This document shows, piece after piece, positions 63,435 through 64,000 of a stretch of DNA of 64,000 nt (its first letter is position 1; every line of letters starts with the position of its first letter). A program made the translations under genes and the position numbers. Under the pieces are notes generated by a model. That model was not told the origin of the DNA. It did no database searches and saw nothing but the letters and a program-made list of their open reading frames with translations. Origin of the DNA: Joostella atrarenae (GTDB lineage Bacteria; Bacteroidota; Bacteroidia; Flavobacteriales; Flavobacteriaceae); the NCBI RefSeq assembly GCF_021764745.1, contig NZ_JAETXX010000007.1, forward strand, positions 163,275-227,274, read 5' to 3'.

Positions 63435-64000
63435 TTACAAAAACCTTCTTTTTTTCTTCTTTTTACGCAAGTCTTCTTGGTAATCATTCGGTGATGATAT
63501 GTTGTTGTGTTTAAAAACTTTTGCTATTTCACTTAATAATTCTGATTTCTGCACTTTATTAGGTATTTCATTTTTGAAGTGATTGAGTTCCTTTTCTTCT
63601 TTTAAATCTGAAAAATCATCATTTATCATCTTTGATAATTCAGACCATTTTAATTTTATCTCTTCACCATTATATTTAATTGATGATTTTTGATCGGTAA
63701 ATGACACTCCTATAATGGCGTCTTTTAGGGCTCCTGATTTAGCTCTTAATACATTTAATTTAATTCCCTTTTTTAGGAGGGAAGTTCTAAAATCATCTAA
63801 TCCGATAATTTCATTATTATTCTTAAGCGGATTATAAATACTAAAAACCCGACCTCTAACATTCTTCAAATGCTGCTGTTTCTGATGAGTGTTTCTTTCA
63901 AATAGCGTATGAAAATCAATTAACCCTATCCCTTTAGTGGTTTCTGAAGCATTTATTGTTTTACCTGCTTGTTGCTTTTTAATACTACCATCCTTTTTTG
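63435..64000 (-). CDS. Relaxase-like mobilisation protein, C-terminal part only
   Basis: The minus-strand frame is open from 63435 through the window edge, so this is the last about 188 residues of a longer protein. The C-terminal part, GLDDFRTSLLKKGIKLNVLRAKSGALKDAIIGVSFTDQKSSIKYNGEEIKLKWSELSKMI, resembles the ends of Bacteroidota MobB-type relaxases (a short GIxL...GVSF...KYNG pattern). It then has a charged tail with a Lys/Arg-rich end. The catalytic His/Tyr part lies outside the window, so this call is tentative. It is the upstream neighbour of the par repeats. Confidence 0.5.
   Translation of the reverse strand, partial: KKDGSIKKQQAGKTINASETTKGIGLIDFHTLFERNTHQKQQHLKNVRGRVFSIYNPLKNNNEIIGLDDFRTSLLKKGIKLNVLRAKSGALKDAIIGVSFTDQKSSIKYNGEEIKLKWSELSKMINDDFSDLKEEKELNHFKNEIPNKVQKSELLSEIAKVFKHNNISSPNDYQEDLRKKKKKRRFL

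Noticed and set aside
63435..63869. The relaxase-like gene starting at the TTG at 63869
   Set aside because: The frame is open upstream to the window edge, so this start is an artefact; the gene is partial.
1..64000. CRISPR arrays, rRNA genes, insertion sequences with transposases
   Set aside because: I saw no regularly spaced repeat array with unique spacers, no rRNA-like sequence and no transposase. The par repeats are too few and too differently spaced to be a CRISPR.

Overview
The window looks like a chromosomal segment of a marine-type Flavobacteriaceae bacterium (Bacteroidota). The evidence is low G+C; TAnnTTTG -7 promoter motifs with no Shine-Dalgarno sequences; a DnaE with an N-terminal proofreading domain; a type IX secretion sorting domain; SusC/SusD pairs; a hybrid two-component sensor; and two-domain OlsF-like lipid synthesis. 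Species cannot be fixed from the sequence.

Region 1 (1-30,000) is ordinary core genome. It holds a 3D-domain protein, dnaE, a DUF2383 stress-type protein, a TerB-like protein, fbp, a GNAT enzyme plus aspartate kinase, an OlsF-like acyltransferase, an ArsR regulator, a TM2 protein, a DUF1801 protein, a D-2-hydroxyacid dehydrogenase, mgtE, rsmA, a DUF4286 protein, a TPR protein, serS, an HTTM protein with ribF, a secreted T9SS metalloprotease with a lipoprotein partner, pth, rplY and prs. Several hairpin terminators and -7 boxes define the transcription units.

Region 2 (29,960-30,505) is a small unusual unit. A promoter is followed by a broken duplicate of the 5' half of tRNA-Leu(CAA), whose D-arm is split by two short palindromes. 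A GIY-YIG nuclease gene comes next. Its stop codon lies inside a 14-bp repeat of the tRNA leader, and the intact tRNA-Leu starts one base after that stop. A strong terminator and a tandem ggggatac repeat close the unit. It has the shape of a selfish nuclease cassette that regenerates its tRNA target.

Region 3 (31,000-61,200) is a polysaccharide utilisation locus of about 30 kb, arranged around one hybrid two-component regulator (44,485-48,738, plus strand). On one side, all on the minus strand, are two tandem SusC/SusD pairs, a GH63-like lipoprotein and a secreted six-hairpin glycosidase. On the other side, also minus strand, are a GH89 alpha-N-acetylglucosaminidase, two GH20 beta-N-acetylhexosaminidases, an S1 sulfatase, a BNR-propeller/GH105 fusion and a stand-alone BNR-propeller protein. 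Together they suggest a sulfated glycan containing N-acetylhexosamine and uronic acid, possibly opened by a propeller-type lyase and finished by unsaturated-uronyl hydrolase, sulfatase and exo-hexosaminidases. The exact substrate is inference.

Region 4 (61,660-64,000) is a mobile-element maintenance module on the minus strand: the end of a relaxase-like gene running off the window, three phased 18-20 bp repeats spaced 53/54 bp, a parA gene with a one-base frameshift near its 3' end, a ribbon-helix-helix partner and an unknown protein. With the tRNA-Leu boundary, this raises the possibility that the whole locus lies on an integrated mobile island, but no integrase is visible in the window.
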